A DNA stretch of 28,674 nt from a virus. A program made the translations under genes and the position numbers. The DNA lies in IMG/VR virus record IMGVR_UViG_3300047586_000052, positions 1-28,674 of that record, one strand, 5' to 3'. The notes under the pieces are model-generated. The model was not told where the DNA came from. It was given only the letters and a program-made list of their open reading frames with translations, and made no database searches. Below, piece after piece: positions 15,058 to 22,466 of the stretch (positions are counted from its first letter, which is position 1; every line of letters starts with the position of its first letter).

Positions 15058-16575
15058 TTAGCGACTGACGACCACGGTGGTGCCGGTGCCCATGTCGGTT
15101 TCCAGCACAAGGAAATTGAGGTGTGGCATGGTCCGCACCTGAACCAGCAGCTTGCCCATGTTGGCGGCCCGCTCGTCGAAGGTGTCTGTCCACTGGACAT
15201 TGATGGACACGCCACGAACGGCGTCATCGGGGGCCACGCAGCGCTCTGCCTTCTGCAAGCCGAGCAGGAAGCTGTAGACCTTGGCCTGAATCTGCCGGCG
15301 GCGCGTGGCCGTGCCCTTCTTCTTGACGTCGTGGCGCAGCTCGAACGCGATCGACTTGGTCAGGAACTGCTCGGTACGGACGTCGGCGATCTCGGCACCC
15401 GTGACGGTGACGCCGCTGTGGAACTGGAAGCCGCTCGTCACCTTTTCGAGCGCCGCGATGCCGGCCGCCTTGAGCGTGATGAGCGCGCCGCGGGTCAGGC
15501 CCTCGTTGCGCACCGAGGAGACACCCGAGCACATCGGGATCGCGTCTTCCTCGCCGGGGTTGATGTCGACGTCGGTCTGGCTCAGGATGGCCGCCATGTC
15601 GAGGTGGCTTCCCCCCTCGGTGAGTGTCGAGGTGGCTTGGTCCAGTGTTGAGCTGGGGTTGTAGCACCACACGATGTTGCGCGACTTCGTGGTGAGTGCC
15701 GTCCCGAGATCCGTGACCTCGTCGGCCGCGAGATCGTTGTATGCCCCGCTGTTGCAGGTGACGATCATCTTGGTGGGCTGCGAGGCGCTCAGGTCGGACG
15801 CCTCGGCTCCCGCCGCCATGATGGCCGTGTAGGGCTGATAGGCTTCCTCGGCCGCGACGATGATGTTCGTGTCGGGGTGGTTCGCCACCAGCGGGAACGC
15901 TGTTTCGAAGTCGCTCTTCGCGATGGAAGTCGTGCCGTCGGTGCCACTGGCGAGGGCCACTGCCGTGACGTTGGTGGGCCGCCCGTTCATGAGCTTGGTG
16001 ACGATCACGGGGTTGGTGATGCTGCCGCCGACGACGGTGGCCAGGTTGTCGACGCCGGTCGCGTGCACGTCCAGGTTCTCGTAGAGGTAGACCTTGCCAG
16101 CGTAGATGATCCGAAGATTGAAGTGGTTCGCATCGGCGTCGGTGGCCGTCTCGACGGCGGACGAAACGCCAATCCCGGCCGCGTTGTTGGCCCACGTGCC
16201 GACGCTGGTCGCCGCCACCTTGATGATGTGGTCGGAGCCCGTGACGTGCTCGTAGCTCGCCGCCACAGCGCCGGCCGCGGCCACCCGGCACAGCACGCAG
16301 GGGAACGAGAATCCGCGGTTGAGAAAGGCTTTCCAGATCTGCCCGACGATGGCGCCGCCGCCGCCCGCGTCGCGCCCGCCGTAGATGGCCTGGGCCTCGG
16401 CGGGGTCGCTGACCAGCCTGGGCACAAGCGGCCCGCGCACGCACTGGCCGAGGATACCGGTCACGTTCACGCTGGCACCCATGATCTGGCCGTCGGGCTT
16501 GCGCCGGTCGACCGAGACACCTTCCAGGCGCGTCCATTCGTTGGGGTTCGTGGTGTAGATCAAATCGGTGGCCAT
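15058..16575 (-). CDS. Contractile tail sheath protein
   Basis: The 505-residue length and position directly before the tube gene fit the tail sheath family. The start ATG is preceded by GAGGAGGAA. Segments include SVNVTGILGQCVRGPLVPRL in the N-terminal domain, AVVGQIW-like AIVGQIWKAFLNRGFSFPCV, and a C-terminal domain with KVYSFLLGLQKAERCVAPDD and NVQWTDTFDERAANMGKLLV, the region that links neighbouring subunits in the extended sheath. Its presence shows the phage has a contractile tail. It is expected to be one of the most abundant products of the operon. Confidence 0.85.
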   Translation of the reverse strand: MATDLIYTTNPNEWTRLEGVSVDRRKPDGQIMGASVNVTGILGQCVRGPLVPRLVSDPAEAQAIYGGRDAGGGGAIVGQIWKAFLNRGFSFPCVLCRVAAAGAVAASYEHVTGSDHIIKVAATSVGTWANNAAGIGVSSAVETATDADANHFNLRIIYAGKVYLYENLDVHATGVDNLATVVGGSITNPVIVTKLMNGRPTNVTAVALASGTDGTTSIAKSDFETAFPLVANHPDTNIIVAAEEAYQPYTAIMAAGAEASDLSASQPTKMIVTCNSGAYNDLAADEVTDLGTALTTKSRNIVWCYNPSSTLDQATSTLTEGGSHLDMAAILSQTDVDINPGEEDAIPMCSGVSSVRNEGLTRGALITLKAAGIAALEKVTSGFQFHSGVTVTGAEIADVRTEQFLTKSIAFELRHDVKKKGTATRRRQIQAKVYSFLLGLQKAERCVAPDDAVRGVSINVQWTDTFDERAANMGKLLVQVRTMPHLNFLVLETDMGTGTTVVVSR

Positions 16576-16585
16576 GGGTTCCTCC

Positions 16586-17227
16586 TCAAATGCGCGTGAT
16601 CGAGCCGTCTTCGTTGATTGTCACCACCGGCAAGGCGTCGAAGCCGGCGGAAGTCCTTGGGATCGCAAAGTCTCGGGTGATGCCCAGCCGCAAGTCGTCG
16701 AGCGTGTAGACACCGCGCCTCGTGACCAGCACGGGTATCGTCCCGTCGATGTCGAGTGTTGCCCAGTGCTGCGAGCTGAATGCCTTGTCGTCTTCCCAGT
16801 CACCGTCGTTGATGGACCACGATGCCAAGATGTTGCCGAGCGCAGGGCATGCCGTGACGGTGGTGCAGAGGATGCCGGGCGCCCCCTCGCGCTGCATGAA
16901 CATCTCGGTCAGCGTCTCTTGAAGCGCAAAGCGCTCGGCGATCGTGGTGGTCGCGAGCCGGAGCTGCACCGTCGTCTCCCAGCATCCCAGATTGACGACG
17001 AGACTCGTGGGATCGGGCTTGATCTCCTCGTCGTCGGCGTCGCGGGCCGCATCTTCTTGGAAAGGGACGTAGCGGTACTTGGTCCCCACGATGGCCAGCG
17101 ATGGGAACGTCAGCGTCTGGTCAGGAGGCACTTGCACGATCTCGACGTGGTCCCGCAGCTCGGGCGCCGCGGCCTCGATGGTCGCGCGCAGCGACGTCAG
17201 CGCTTCCAGCCGCACCACCGCTCTCAT
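16586..17227 (-). CDS. Tail terminator-like / head-tail joining protein
   Basis: I set the start at the ATG at 17227, which overlaps the preceding stop as ATGA, for 213 residues; the longer upstream frame is a shadow. The N-terminus reads MRAVVRLEALTSLRATIEAA. The middle has ERFALQETLTEMFMQREGAP and the end has GVYTLDDLRLGITRDFAIPR. It comes just before the sheath gene and after an HK97-gp10-like gene, the slot where contractile phages encode the tail terminator (Mu K-like). No family is recognised with certainty, so the role is inferred from gene order. Confidence 0.55.
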   Translation of the reverse strand: MRAVVRLEALTSLRATIEAAAPELRDHVEIVQVPPDQTLTFPSLAIVGTKYRYVPFQEDAARDADDEEIKPDPTSLVVNLGCWETTVQLRLATTTIAERFALQETLTEMFMQREGAPGILCTTVTACPALGNILASWSINDGDWEDDKAFSSQHWATLDIDGTIPVLVTRRGVYTLDDLRLGITRDFAIPRTSAGFDALPVVTINEDGSITRI

Positions 17228-17802
17228 GCGCTCCCCCTGGTACCTAATTCGCGCAAACACCGCTCGACCTCCTCGCGTGCCCCGGCCGCCAGCTCGTCGA
17301 GAGAGTTCTTGACGAAGTAGTGCGGCTTCTGGCCCTTGAGCCGAATCTTTCGGCAGATGAGGAACGTGATCGACCGGGCAAGCTGCTCGCCCTTGTCGAC
17401 GCTTGTGATCTTCCGCATCCGCGTTCCCGCCATCGGCTCGGCATTGTGGACGACCGCGTAACCGTCGCGCTTCGTCCCGACCAAGCGGAGCACTCGCAGG
17501 ACCCACTGGTAGATCGCCTCCTGGCCTTCCTTGCTGACGGCGTGGGGCCGCGCGCCGCTCTCCAGGATGCCGATGTAGGGACACGTGTTGAGGCAGTAGG
17601 CCACCACGTCTCCGGTCCCGGCGTGCGCGGAGTTCCGCCAGCCGGCCGCCGCCTGCCCGCGGTCTCGGGGCGTCCGGTGGACGAGCAGGGCCTGGCTGCG
17701 CCGAGCGGCGCTGCGCAGACCCTTGCGAACCGCGTCCATGCTGCGCTTCCCGTGGCGCTCGATCAGCCCCGGCATGGCGGCCATGTCGACCTGCACTGTC
17801 AC
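17224..17802 (-). CDS. HK97 gp10-like tail completion protein
   Basis: The chosen start is the GTG at 17802 in a GTGA overlap with the previous stop; ATG codons at internal residues 7 and 10 are alternatives. The 192-residue product has the gp10-like pattern: a basic helical N-terminal region (RHGKRSMDAVRKGLRSAARR), SQALLVHRTPRDRGQAAAGW (the short segment where such proteins read TPxxTGxxxxxW), then YIGILESGARPHA and a C-terminal helix. The GARPH motif is a common signature of the family. These proteins sit at the head-tail interface. The gene precedes the terminator-like gene, as expected. Confidence 0.75.
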   Translation of the reverse strand: MTVQVDMAAMPGLIERHGKRSMDAVRKGLRSAARRSQALLVHRTPRDRGQAAAGWRNSAHAGTGDVVAYCLNTCPYIGILESGARPHAVSKEGQEAIYQWVLRVLRLVGTKRDGYAVVHNAEPMAGTRMRKITSVDKGEQLARSITFLICRKIRLKGQKPHYFVKNSLDELAAGAREEVERCLRELGTRGSA

Positions 17803-18356
17803 GGCGTCACCTCGACCGGAGCGGCCCGGCTGATGTTCATGTCCATGAGCCACATGACCCAGCCTGGAATCAACGTCTTGCTGTCGCGGATGACCTGGGG
17901 CGGGCGGCTCTGGCGGAGTAGCCGATCCCTCTGGCTCTGCCCGTGGGCATCGACGAGGCGGTAGAAAAACTGCTGGTTCTTGGCGAGGTCGCCGCCGGTG
18001 AGCTCGTCCCACGTGTACGTCAGTGAGACCTCGGAGACGCGGATCTCTCCGTCCTCGTGGTAGCCGGCCGCCAGCAAGGCCCACTTGTACCCGTTCCACT
18101 GCTCGATGCGTGGGGGCGGGGTGAGCGTCACGGCCGTGTCCTGATAGTCCCCATCGCCTTCGAGCCCAGAGGAACCCAGCCACGTTCGCTTGATGACTTG
18201 GAAGTTGAACGAGGTCACGCCGAAATCGGCGTAAAGGTCCGTGCGAAGCTCGTCGATGTCAGGCGCGAGATCATCGATCAGGTTGTCGCCGAGGATTGCG
18301 CTACCGGCCACGGCTGCACCTCGTAATGCCTCGGACGACCGACGCCAGGACGGCAC
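17799..18356 (-). CDS. Head-tail joining protein, family not recognised
   Basis: The 185-residue product starts at the ATG at 18356, 42 bases after the preceding gene. It contains FGVTSFNFQVIKRTWLGSSG, resembling neck or head-closure proteins with a small beta-barrel core, then a charged region (KWALLAAGYHEDGEIRVSEV) and a C-terminus with WVMWLMDMNISRAAPVEVTP. It overlaps the HK97 gp10-like gene by four bases. Position in the neck module is the main evidence; I cannot assign a specific family. Confidence 0.55.
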   Translation of the reverse strand: MPSWRRSSEALRGAAVAGSAILGDNLIDDLAPDIDELRTDLYADFGVTSFNFQVIKRTWLGSSGLEGDGDYQDTAVTLTPPPRIEQWNGYKWALLAAGYHEDGEIRVSEVSLTYTWDELTGGDLAKNQQFFYRLVDAHGQSQRDRLLRQSRPPQVIRDSKTLIPGWVMWLMDMNISRAAPVEVTP

Positions 18357-18398
18357 CCCAGAGAGGAATCCGAGCGCCGGCCGTCCTTGGCAAAGTCG

Positions 18399-18836
18399 TC
18401 ATTTCCCGATCCAGTTGTCGCCGTACCCACGCGAGCCCCAGCCGCCCATGCCGGGCACCTTCGAACCGCTACCCGGCCTGAACACGTCCACATCTCGCCC
18501 GACTCCGAGCACCGAGCACAGGCTGTTGACGAGGCGCTGGCCCTGCGCCGCGAGCGCCAGAAGCTCCCCGTTCCCAGAAAGCTCGATGCTGCCCACCTTG
18601 AGCGCCTTGAGACGACGATATGCCGCGGGGATCGTGACGTCATGGAGCTGCCGCAGCTGCACCAAAAGCCCCACGGGGGTCTGCACAAGCGAATTCCCCA
18701 CGATGGCCTGCATCTCGGGCTTGCCGGCAATCGCGTCGAGCGCCCATTCGAGCGCCGTGTTGACTTGCACATACCTCTGCGGCCACCCGCAGAAGAAATA
18801 GCAGTCGGCGCGTTGTGCGGCGGTGAGAGCTGGCAT
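18399..18836 (-). CDS. Head completion / connector-like protein
   Basis: The 145-residue product begins MPALTAAQRADCYFFCGWPQ and has an all-helical N-terminal two thirds. That fits small head-completion adaptors that attach below the portal. The C-terminus is Gly-rich (KVPGMGGWGSRGYGDNWIGK). It lies 108 bases after the two-repeat structural gene and opens the head-tail joining module. The 18837-18944 interval contains no convincing gene. No signal peptide or catalytic motif is visible. The connector role is inferred from position and helical content. Confidence 0.55.
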   Translation of the reverse strand: MPALTAAQRADCYFFCGWPQRYVQVNTALEWALDAIAGKPEMQAIVGNSLVQTPVGLLVQLRQLHDVTIPAAYRRLKALKVGSIELSGNGELLALAAQGQRLVNSLCSVLGVGRDVDVFRPGSGSKVPGMGGWGSRGYGDNWIGK

Positions 18837-18944
18837 CGACCTACAGGCTCCCCGTTGGGTTGAGAGTGAGGAGGGGCCGCGAGCCGCCTACGGTGGCAGA
18901 CGACTCGCGGTTTTGGGTGTGCCATGTGCCCGCGAGGGCCACGG

Positions 18945-19574
18945 CTAGATCTGCGGCTCCTTCGGGGCGCCGTAGCGCATCGTCATGGTGCCGCTGGTGT
19001 TGGTCGTGGCCACGACCGCGACGTGGGTACACCGCGGGATCGTGATGCTCGTGTCGGTCGTTCCCGACGACACGACCGCGGGGGATCCGTAGATGCCCCA
19101 AGTCGTGCCGCCGTCGAAGCTGACCTTCACCACGTAGGTCCCGACCCAGTTGGTCGAGTAGAGCCAGACGGTGGCAGGGCCGCAGCCTTGCACCGAGCAG
19201 GCGCCCGTGGTGGCCACGCCGGTCGCGATGTTCGCCCCGGCTCCGCAGGTCGTCTCGCCAACCATCTGCCGAGCACTGCGGGTGCGAGTCCCGCCGAGCC
19301 GGTAGCTGATCGTTCCGGTGCCGCCGTGGGCGGTGGTGTTGGCCCTCACCTGGAAGCAGGGCGGGAGCGGCCCGACCAGCTTCTCGGTGGTAGCCGTGCT
19401 GCCGAAGGTGTCCCAGTTGGTGCCGTCGACGGTCGTTTCCACCGTCGCGGTGGCCGTTCCGAAAGCGCCACCAATCGACACGTACACGTCGACCAAGTCG
19501 CCGATGGCAACGGCTGTTCCGACTCCGGTGGCGGTCGTGGTCTTGTCGCCAAGTGTTGCAGTTACAAGAGGCAT
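18945..19574 (-). CDS. Two-repeat beta structural protein next to the capsid gene
   Basis: The 209-residue protein has AAGGAG upstream of its ATG and lies 27 bases after the major capsid gene. It contains two similar halves. The first has TVETTVDGTNWDTFGS and ends GTISYRLGG; the second has VVKVSFDGGTTWGIYGS and ends TMTMRYGAP. Both share the order strand, DG(T)-W, strand, hydrophobic strand, Y/YG, so this looks like an internal domain duplication. Immunoglobulin-like or jelly-roll decoration folds are plausible. Placement directly after the capsid gene suggests a head decoration or head-fibre protein. No known family is recognised with confidence. Confidence 0.6.
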   Translation of the reverse strand: MPLVTATLGDKTTTATGVGTAVAIGDLVDVYVSIGGAFGTATATVETTVDGTNWDTFGSTATTEKLVGPLPPCFQVRANTTAHGGTGTISYRLGGTRTRSARQMVGETTCGAGANIATGVATTGACSVQGCGPATVWLYSTNWVGTYVVKVSFDGGTTWGIYGSPAVVSSGTTDTSITIPRCTHVAVVATTNTSGTMTMRYGAPKEPQI

Positions 19575-19601
19575 GGTATCTCCTTCGCCGTTTGCCGGCG
19601 A

Positions 19602-20669
19602 TTACAGGGCCACGTTGTAGAGATAGCCGCAGGAATTCGGGCTGCGCACCTGGAGCTGGATGTAGGTCACGATGGCGTAGGTGTCATAGTCACCCTTGCG
19701 ACCGAGCTTGATGATCTTCCCGGTGAGGCCCGTGCCCTTGGAGAGCGTCTTGCCGTCGGGGCCGACCTGGATGTTGCCGGTCATGTAATCGCTGGACGAC
19801 GGGAGCGGGATGTAGCGCATCCGCACTTCCTGATCGTTCAGGAACAGCATGGTCCCGGTCGTGGTCTCGGGGATCTTCACGTCGCGCACGATGGGGATGC
19901 CATCGAACTCGGCGATCTGAACGCCGCCGTCCAGCTTGATCGTGCGGCTGCCGAGGGTGACTTCGTTGACCCAGCGGCGCTGCGCATCGAACATCGCGCA
20001 GTACTTGTCGAAGCACTTGTTGCTGGCCGCGATGAAGGTCGGGGCTCGGCTGGCTTCGTCGGCCGCGATGATGGTCGAGATCATCTGGCGCATGACGGAG
20101 AGCGAGAGCGCGCCGCCCGAGGTCGTGGTCGCGTTGATGACGTTCCCGGCGAACTGGGTCACGGAACCCTTGTCGACGGTCGCGTAGGTGCCGGTCGCCA
20201 GGAGGGCGCCGTAGGTCGCGGTGATGAGGCCGGTCATCTGGACCGGGCTGGCAGCGGGGCTGCCGCTGAACATGTCGTAGGCGATGCCGGCGCCGAGGCG
20301 GGTCGCGCTGCGATCCAGCTCCCACATCTCGATGTTGGCCAGATCGGCGGGGTTGCCGGAGACGCGAGCCAGCGCCTGGCCGAGCCCGGTGAACCCGAAC
20401 GCGTCGTGGTAGGGGCGATACGCCAGGTAGGCGGTCGCCAGCGTGTCGGTGTTGACCACGCTGATGTCGGCGCCCTCGGCGAGAGCGGCGGTGGCGTGCG
20501 CGTCTGCGTCGCCGTAGGCAACTGCCCACTCGACGTTTTTGCCGTCGGCGGGAACCTTCGGGATGAATTGCAGCGTCGGACACGCGCGGTTGATGAGGCC
20601 CGCAACCTTGTTTTCGTACACGGTTGCGAGAACTGTGGTGAGCGTTGCAGCAGTCTGCGGACCGGCCAT
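19602..20669 (-). CDS. Major capsid protein
   Basis: I place the start at the ATG at 20669, with AAGGAG six bases upstream, giving 355 residues; an upstream in-frame start at 20750 adds a tail that does not look like capsid sequence. The N-terminus (MAGPQTAATLTTVLATVYEN) is followed by FIPKVPADGKNVEWAVAYGD, then an extended alpha/beta body. The C-terminal half has GVQIAEFDGIPIVRDVKIPE and MLFLNDQEVRMRYIPLP, typical of HK97-fold major capsid proteins of this size. It follows the scaffold gene after a 243-base gap containing a strong hairpin and possibly a promoter, which fits a product needed in high copy. Confidence 0.8.
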   Translation of the reverse strand: MAGPQTAATLTTVLATVYENKVAGLINRACPTLQFIPKVPADGKNVEWAVAYGDADAHATAALAEGADISVVNTDTLATAYLAYRPYHDAFGFTGLGQALARVSGNPADLANIEMWELDRSATRLGAGIAYDMFSGSPAASPVQMTGLITATYGALLATGTYATVDKGSVTQFAGNVINATTTSGGALSLSVMRQMISTIIAADEASRAPTFIAASNKCFDKYCAMFDAQRRWVNEVTLGSRTIKLDGGVQIAEFDGIPIVRDVKIPETTTGTMLFLNDQEVRMRYIPLPSSSDYMTGNIQVGPDGKTLSKGTGLTGKIIKLGRKGDYDTYAIVTYIQLQVRSPNSCGYLYNVAL

Positions 20670-20844
20670 GGTGGACTCCTTGTTGAAAATCCAAGAACAC
20701 GCGCCGAATGTGCCGCGCCCGCATTCTGGGTTGTTGAGGGTGCCCACCACCCTGCCCGGCTTGAGGTCCGGCCCCTTGCGATCCTACGCTGTCGCCTGCG
20801 TTCCAGGTTTGGCAGCCCGCCTGCCGTGAGTCCTTTTCAGCTCA

Positions 20845-20853
20845 CATATAGCA
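20845..20853 (-). promoter_or_regulatory. Possible extended -10 promoter for the capsid gene
   Basis: On the minus strand TGCTATATG at this position resembles an extended -10 element, 14 bases beyond the hairpin at 20867-20906 and about 175 bases before the capsid start. No convincing -35 is present, and host sigma factor preferences are unknown, so this is a weak candidate. Confidence 0.2.
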
Positions 20854-20866
20854 AGGTAGCACACGT

Positions 20867-20906
20867 CGCGGGCGGGATGTAAAGAAAAATCGTCATCTCG
20901 CCCGCG
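20867..20906. promoter_or_regulatory. Strong hairpin just after the scaffold gene
   Basis: CGCGGGCGGGATG (20867-20879) and CATCTCGCCCGCG (20894-20906) form a 13-pair stem with one mismatch (A-C in the minus transcript) and a 14-base loop that is U-rich in that transcript. It begins six bases after the scaffold stop codon. No U-tract follows on either side, so it is not a textbook intrinsic terminator. It could be an attenuator, a processing site or a 3' stabiliser. The rest of the 20670-20912 gap contains no gene. Confidence 0.6.
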
Positions 20907-20912
20907 GGTAGG

Positions 20913-21638
20913 TCATTCATTATTTGCTGCTTCCACGATTGCGGCCATTTCGGCGCCCGAGAGGAAGGGCACGTGCTGCCCGCCCTGGCCAGGCTTGCCA
21001 CCGCGGCCGGTGCCCGAACCGCCGACCTCCTTGGGCATCAGGAATTCCTTGCCCACGTCGCTCTTCGACCATGCCGTGAGTGCCTCTTCGAGCGGGACCA
21101 GCTCGGTCCCGCCGATGTCACTCTTGACCTCGGCGACGATTGCGCCATTCGCATCGCGCTTGACCAGGCCGCGCGCCTTGATGTGGTCGAGCGCCGGCTG
21201 TAGCAGGCTCGCCTTGAAGCCGGGGATCTTCATCAGAGCCGCGCTGGTGGCCTCCGTCTCCTGCATGGCTGCGGTCTGCGCCTTCTCGGCCTTGCGCTCC
21301 TCGTCCTGCTTCTTGAGCTTCGTCGACAGGGCTTCGTTGGCCGCCTTGAGCTCTGCCAGTGCCTTCGTGGTCTCGTCGTCGGCCGGCTTGGCCGTTCCCG
21401 TGGCGGGCAGCTTCTTGGCCAGCTCCGCCGTGGCCGCGTCGACCTGTTCCTTGACCTTGGCGGCCAGCCCGTCGGCGTCCGGCAGTCCGTCGAGCCGCTC
21501 CTTGAACGGCTTCAGCGTGCTGGCGATGGCGCTGTTGATGATCTTGGTCGTCTTCTTGTCTGCCTCTGCCTGGGCCGCCACGATGGCGGCGGTCGTGAGT
21601 TCGGTGATTTTTGCGATGTCTTGTTCGTCAAGTGCCAT
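20913..21638 (-). CDS. Capsid scaffold protein
   Basis: I chose the ATG at 21638, preceded by GAGGAG at a suitable distance, giving 241 residues; the longer frame upstream is a shadow of the previous gene. The protein is charged and helical. Residues about 90-125 form a likely coiled coil (TKALAELKAANEALSTKLKK followed by QDEERKAEKAQ), the hallmark of scaffolds. A Gly-rich hinge (GSGTGRGGKPGQGGQ) precedes a short C-terminal helix. Its position immediately before the major capsid gene is canonical. It is expected to organise capsid subunits and then be removed. No protease motif is seen in the protein or in adjacent genes. Confidence 0.75.
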   Translation of the reverse strand: MALDEQDIAKITELTTAAIVAAQAEADKKTTKIINSAIASTLKPFKERLDGLPDADGLAAKVKEQVDAATAELAKKLPATGTAKPADDETTKALAELKAANEALSTKLKKQDEERKAEKAQTAAMQETEATSAALMKIPGFKASLLQPALDHIKARGLVKRDANGAIVAEVKSDIGGTELVPLEEALTAWSKSDVGKEFLMPKEVGGSGTGRGGKPGQGGQHVPFLSGAEMAAIVEAANNE

Positions 21639-21651
21639 GGTGTCTCCTCTT

Positions 21652-21972
21652 TCAGAATTTCGGAGTGATATACTTCGAGCCGCAGCCAGTGCAGCGGCGG
21701 ATGGTCTGCGTGCCTTGCGCCTGCGTCTCCCATTGGTCAGCGCGCCCGCACTTCCAGCATGCGCCGGGTGAGTGCTCGGGCCTGCTCTGGAGTGCCTCCA
21801 CGGCTGTGGCGACCACGGTCGAGGCCAGCGCCGCCGCGATGATGGCCGCCAGCGCATCCTTGCCGGCGCCGTCCTTGAACACGTCGGCGTGGCACTTGGC
21901 TGCGCGGGCCAGCTCGGCGAGATGCTTCCCCGTCGGGGTGAATGGCTGCGCCTCCACGGCTACCGGCTCCAC
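21652..21972 (-). CDS. Small protein with C-terminal zinc ribbon
   Basis: The 106-residue protein overlaps the previous gene by 13 bases. The N-terminal 70 residues are helical and Ala-rich. The C-terminus has CWKC (near residue 73), then CTGC about 20 residues later within GTQTIRRCTGCGSKYITPKF, a four-cysteine zinc ribbon. Its place in the head module, just before the scaffold, is the only functional hint. The mid-region hydrophobic run (DALAAIIAAALASTVVATAV) could be an amphipathic helix or a weak membrane segment. No specific function can be assigned. Confidence 0.6.
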   Translation of the reverse strand: MEPVAVEAQPFTPTGKHLAELARAAKCHADVFKDGAGKDALAAIIAAALASTVVATAVEALQSRPEHSPGACWKCGRADQWETQAQGTQTIRRCTGCGSKYITPKF

Positions 21973-22199
21973 GTGTGGGAATTGTCCTTCGCGCTGTGGT
22001 GGCCAGCGTGCCCGAACGGCAGGCCGCAGACGCCGCGGTTGGACGTGGCTTGGCAGCCGGCTGCTTCGGGAACGTGCTTGGGAGCAGGCGCTTTCACGAC
22101 CGCGGCTGGCTCGGGGGAGTGGTCAACGGGCTCCGCGAAGCTGCGATGCGATGGGGGTGCCTGGTGCTTCTTGTCCGATGCTGTTTCTTTCTTGGTCAT
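21960..22199 (-). CDS. Small His/Cys-rich protein, possible zinc-binding
   Basis: I start this at the ATG at 22199, which overlaps the preceding stop as ATGA; upstream sequence in the same frame is a shadow. The 79-residue product has a Lys/Pro/Ala-rich first half. It ends in a compact C-x8-C-x4-G-H-x2-H-H pattern (CQATSNRGVCGLPFGHAGHH), followed by W77, which suggests a small metal-binding knuckle. Similar short endings occur in uncharacterised actinophage and proteobacterial phage genes. No function is known; it may be accessory to head assembly by position. Confidence 0.5.
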   Translation of the reverse strand: MTKKETASDKKHQAPPSHRSFAEPVDHSPEPAAVVKAPAPKHVPEAAGCQATSNRGVCGLPFGHAGHHSAKDNSHTWSR

Positions 22200-22465
22200 G
22201 AGACGATCCTTGGTTTGGGTTCTGCGTTCTCGACGGCGGGAAACACGTTCACGAGTCGCAAGGTAGGAGCGCCGACGCTGTGGACCTCGCCCGCAAGCTC
22301 GGCGGCGACCTCGGTCCTGAACTCTACCCGGTCCACCGGCTCGACGAATTCGATCACGAAGCGGCTGGGGAAGGTGTGCTTCTCCCGGTCCCACGTGTCG
22401 CCCACCTCGATGTAGCACTCGCGGATCTTCGGGTCGTTCGTCTGGATTGGGATGTGGGTCAGCAT
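22196..22465 (-). CDS. Small head-region protein, function unknown
   Basis: The chosen start is the ATG at 22465, with AAAGGAGG ten bases upstream and one base after the stop of the morphogenesis gene; the longer frame to 22567 is a shadow. The 89-residue product (MLTHIPIQTNDPKIRECYIE at the start) is beta-rich and charged, with no recognisable domain. It is embedded between the intein-bearing head protein and a His/Cys-rich protein and overlaps the latter as ATGA. Only the coding status is well supported. Confidence 0.6.
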   Translation of the reverse strand: MLTHIPIQTNDPKIRECYIEVGDTWDREKHTFPSRFVIEFVEPVDRVEFRTEVAAELAGEVHSVGAPTLRLVNVFPAVENAEPKPRIVS

Positions 22466-22466
22466 G

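Noticed and set aside
20670-20750. An upstream start for the major capsid protein at 20750.
   Set aside because: The 27 extra residues are Cys/Asn-rich and unlike capsid N-termini, while the ATG at 20669 has AAGGAG at the right distance.
18924-20882. A 652-codon plus-strand open frame opposite the capsid and two-repeat genes.
   Set aside because: It is in the same codon-aligned antisense register that keeps frames open in GC-rich DNA, has no ribosome site, and its product is Arg/Gly/Asp/His-rich with no motif. It is a useful control: open length in this register proves nothing, so the nuclease claim at 22878-23729 rests on motifs and not on length.
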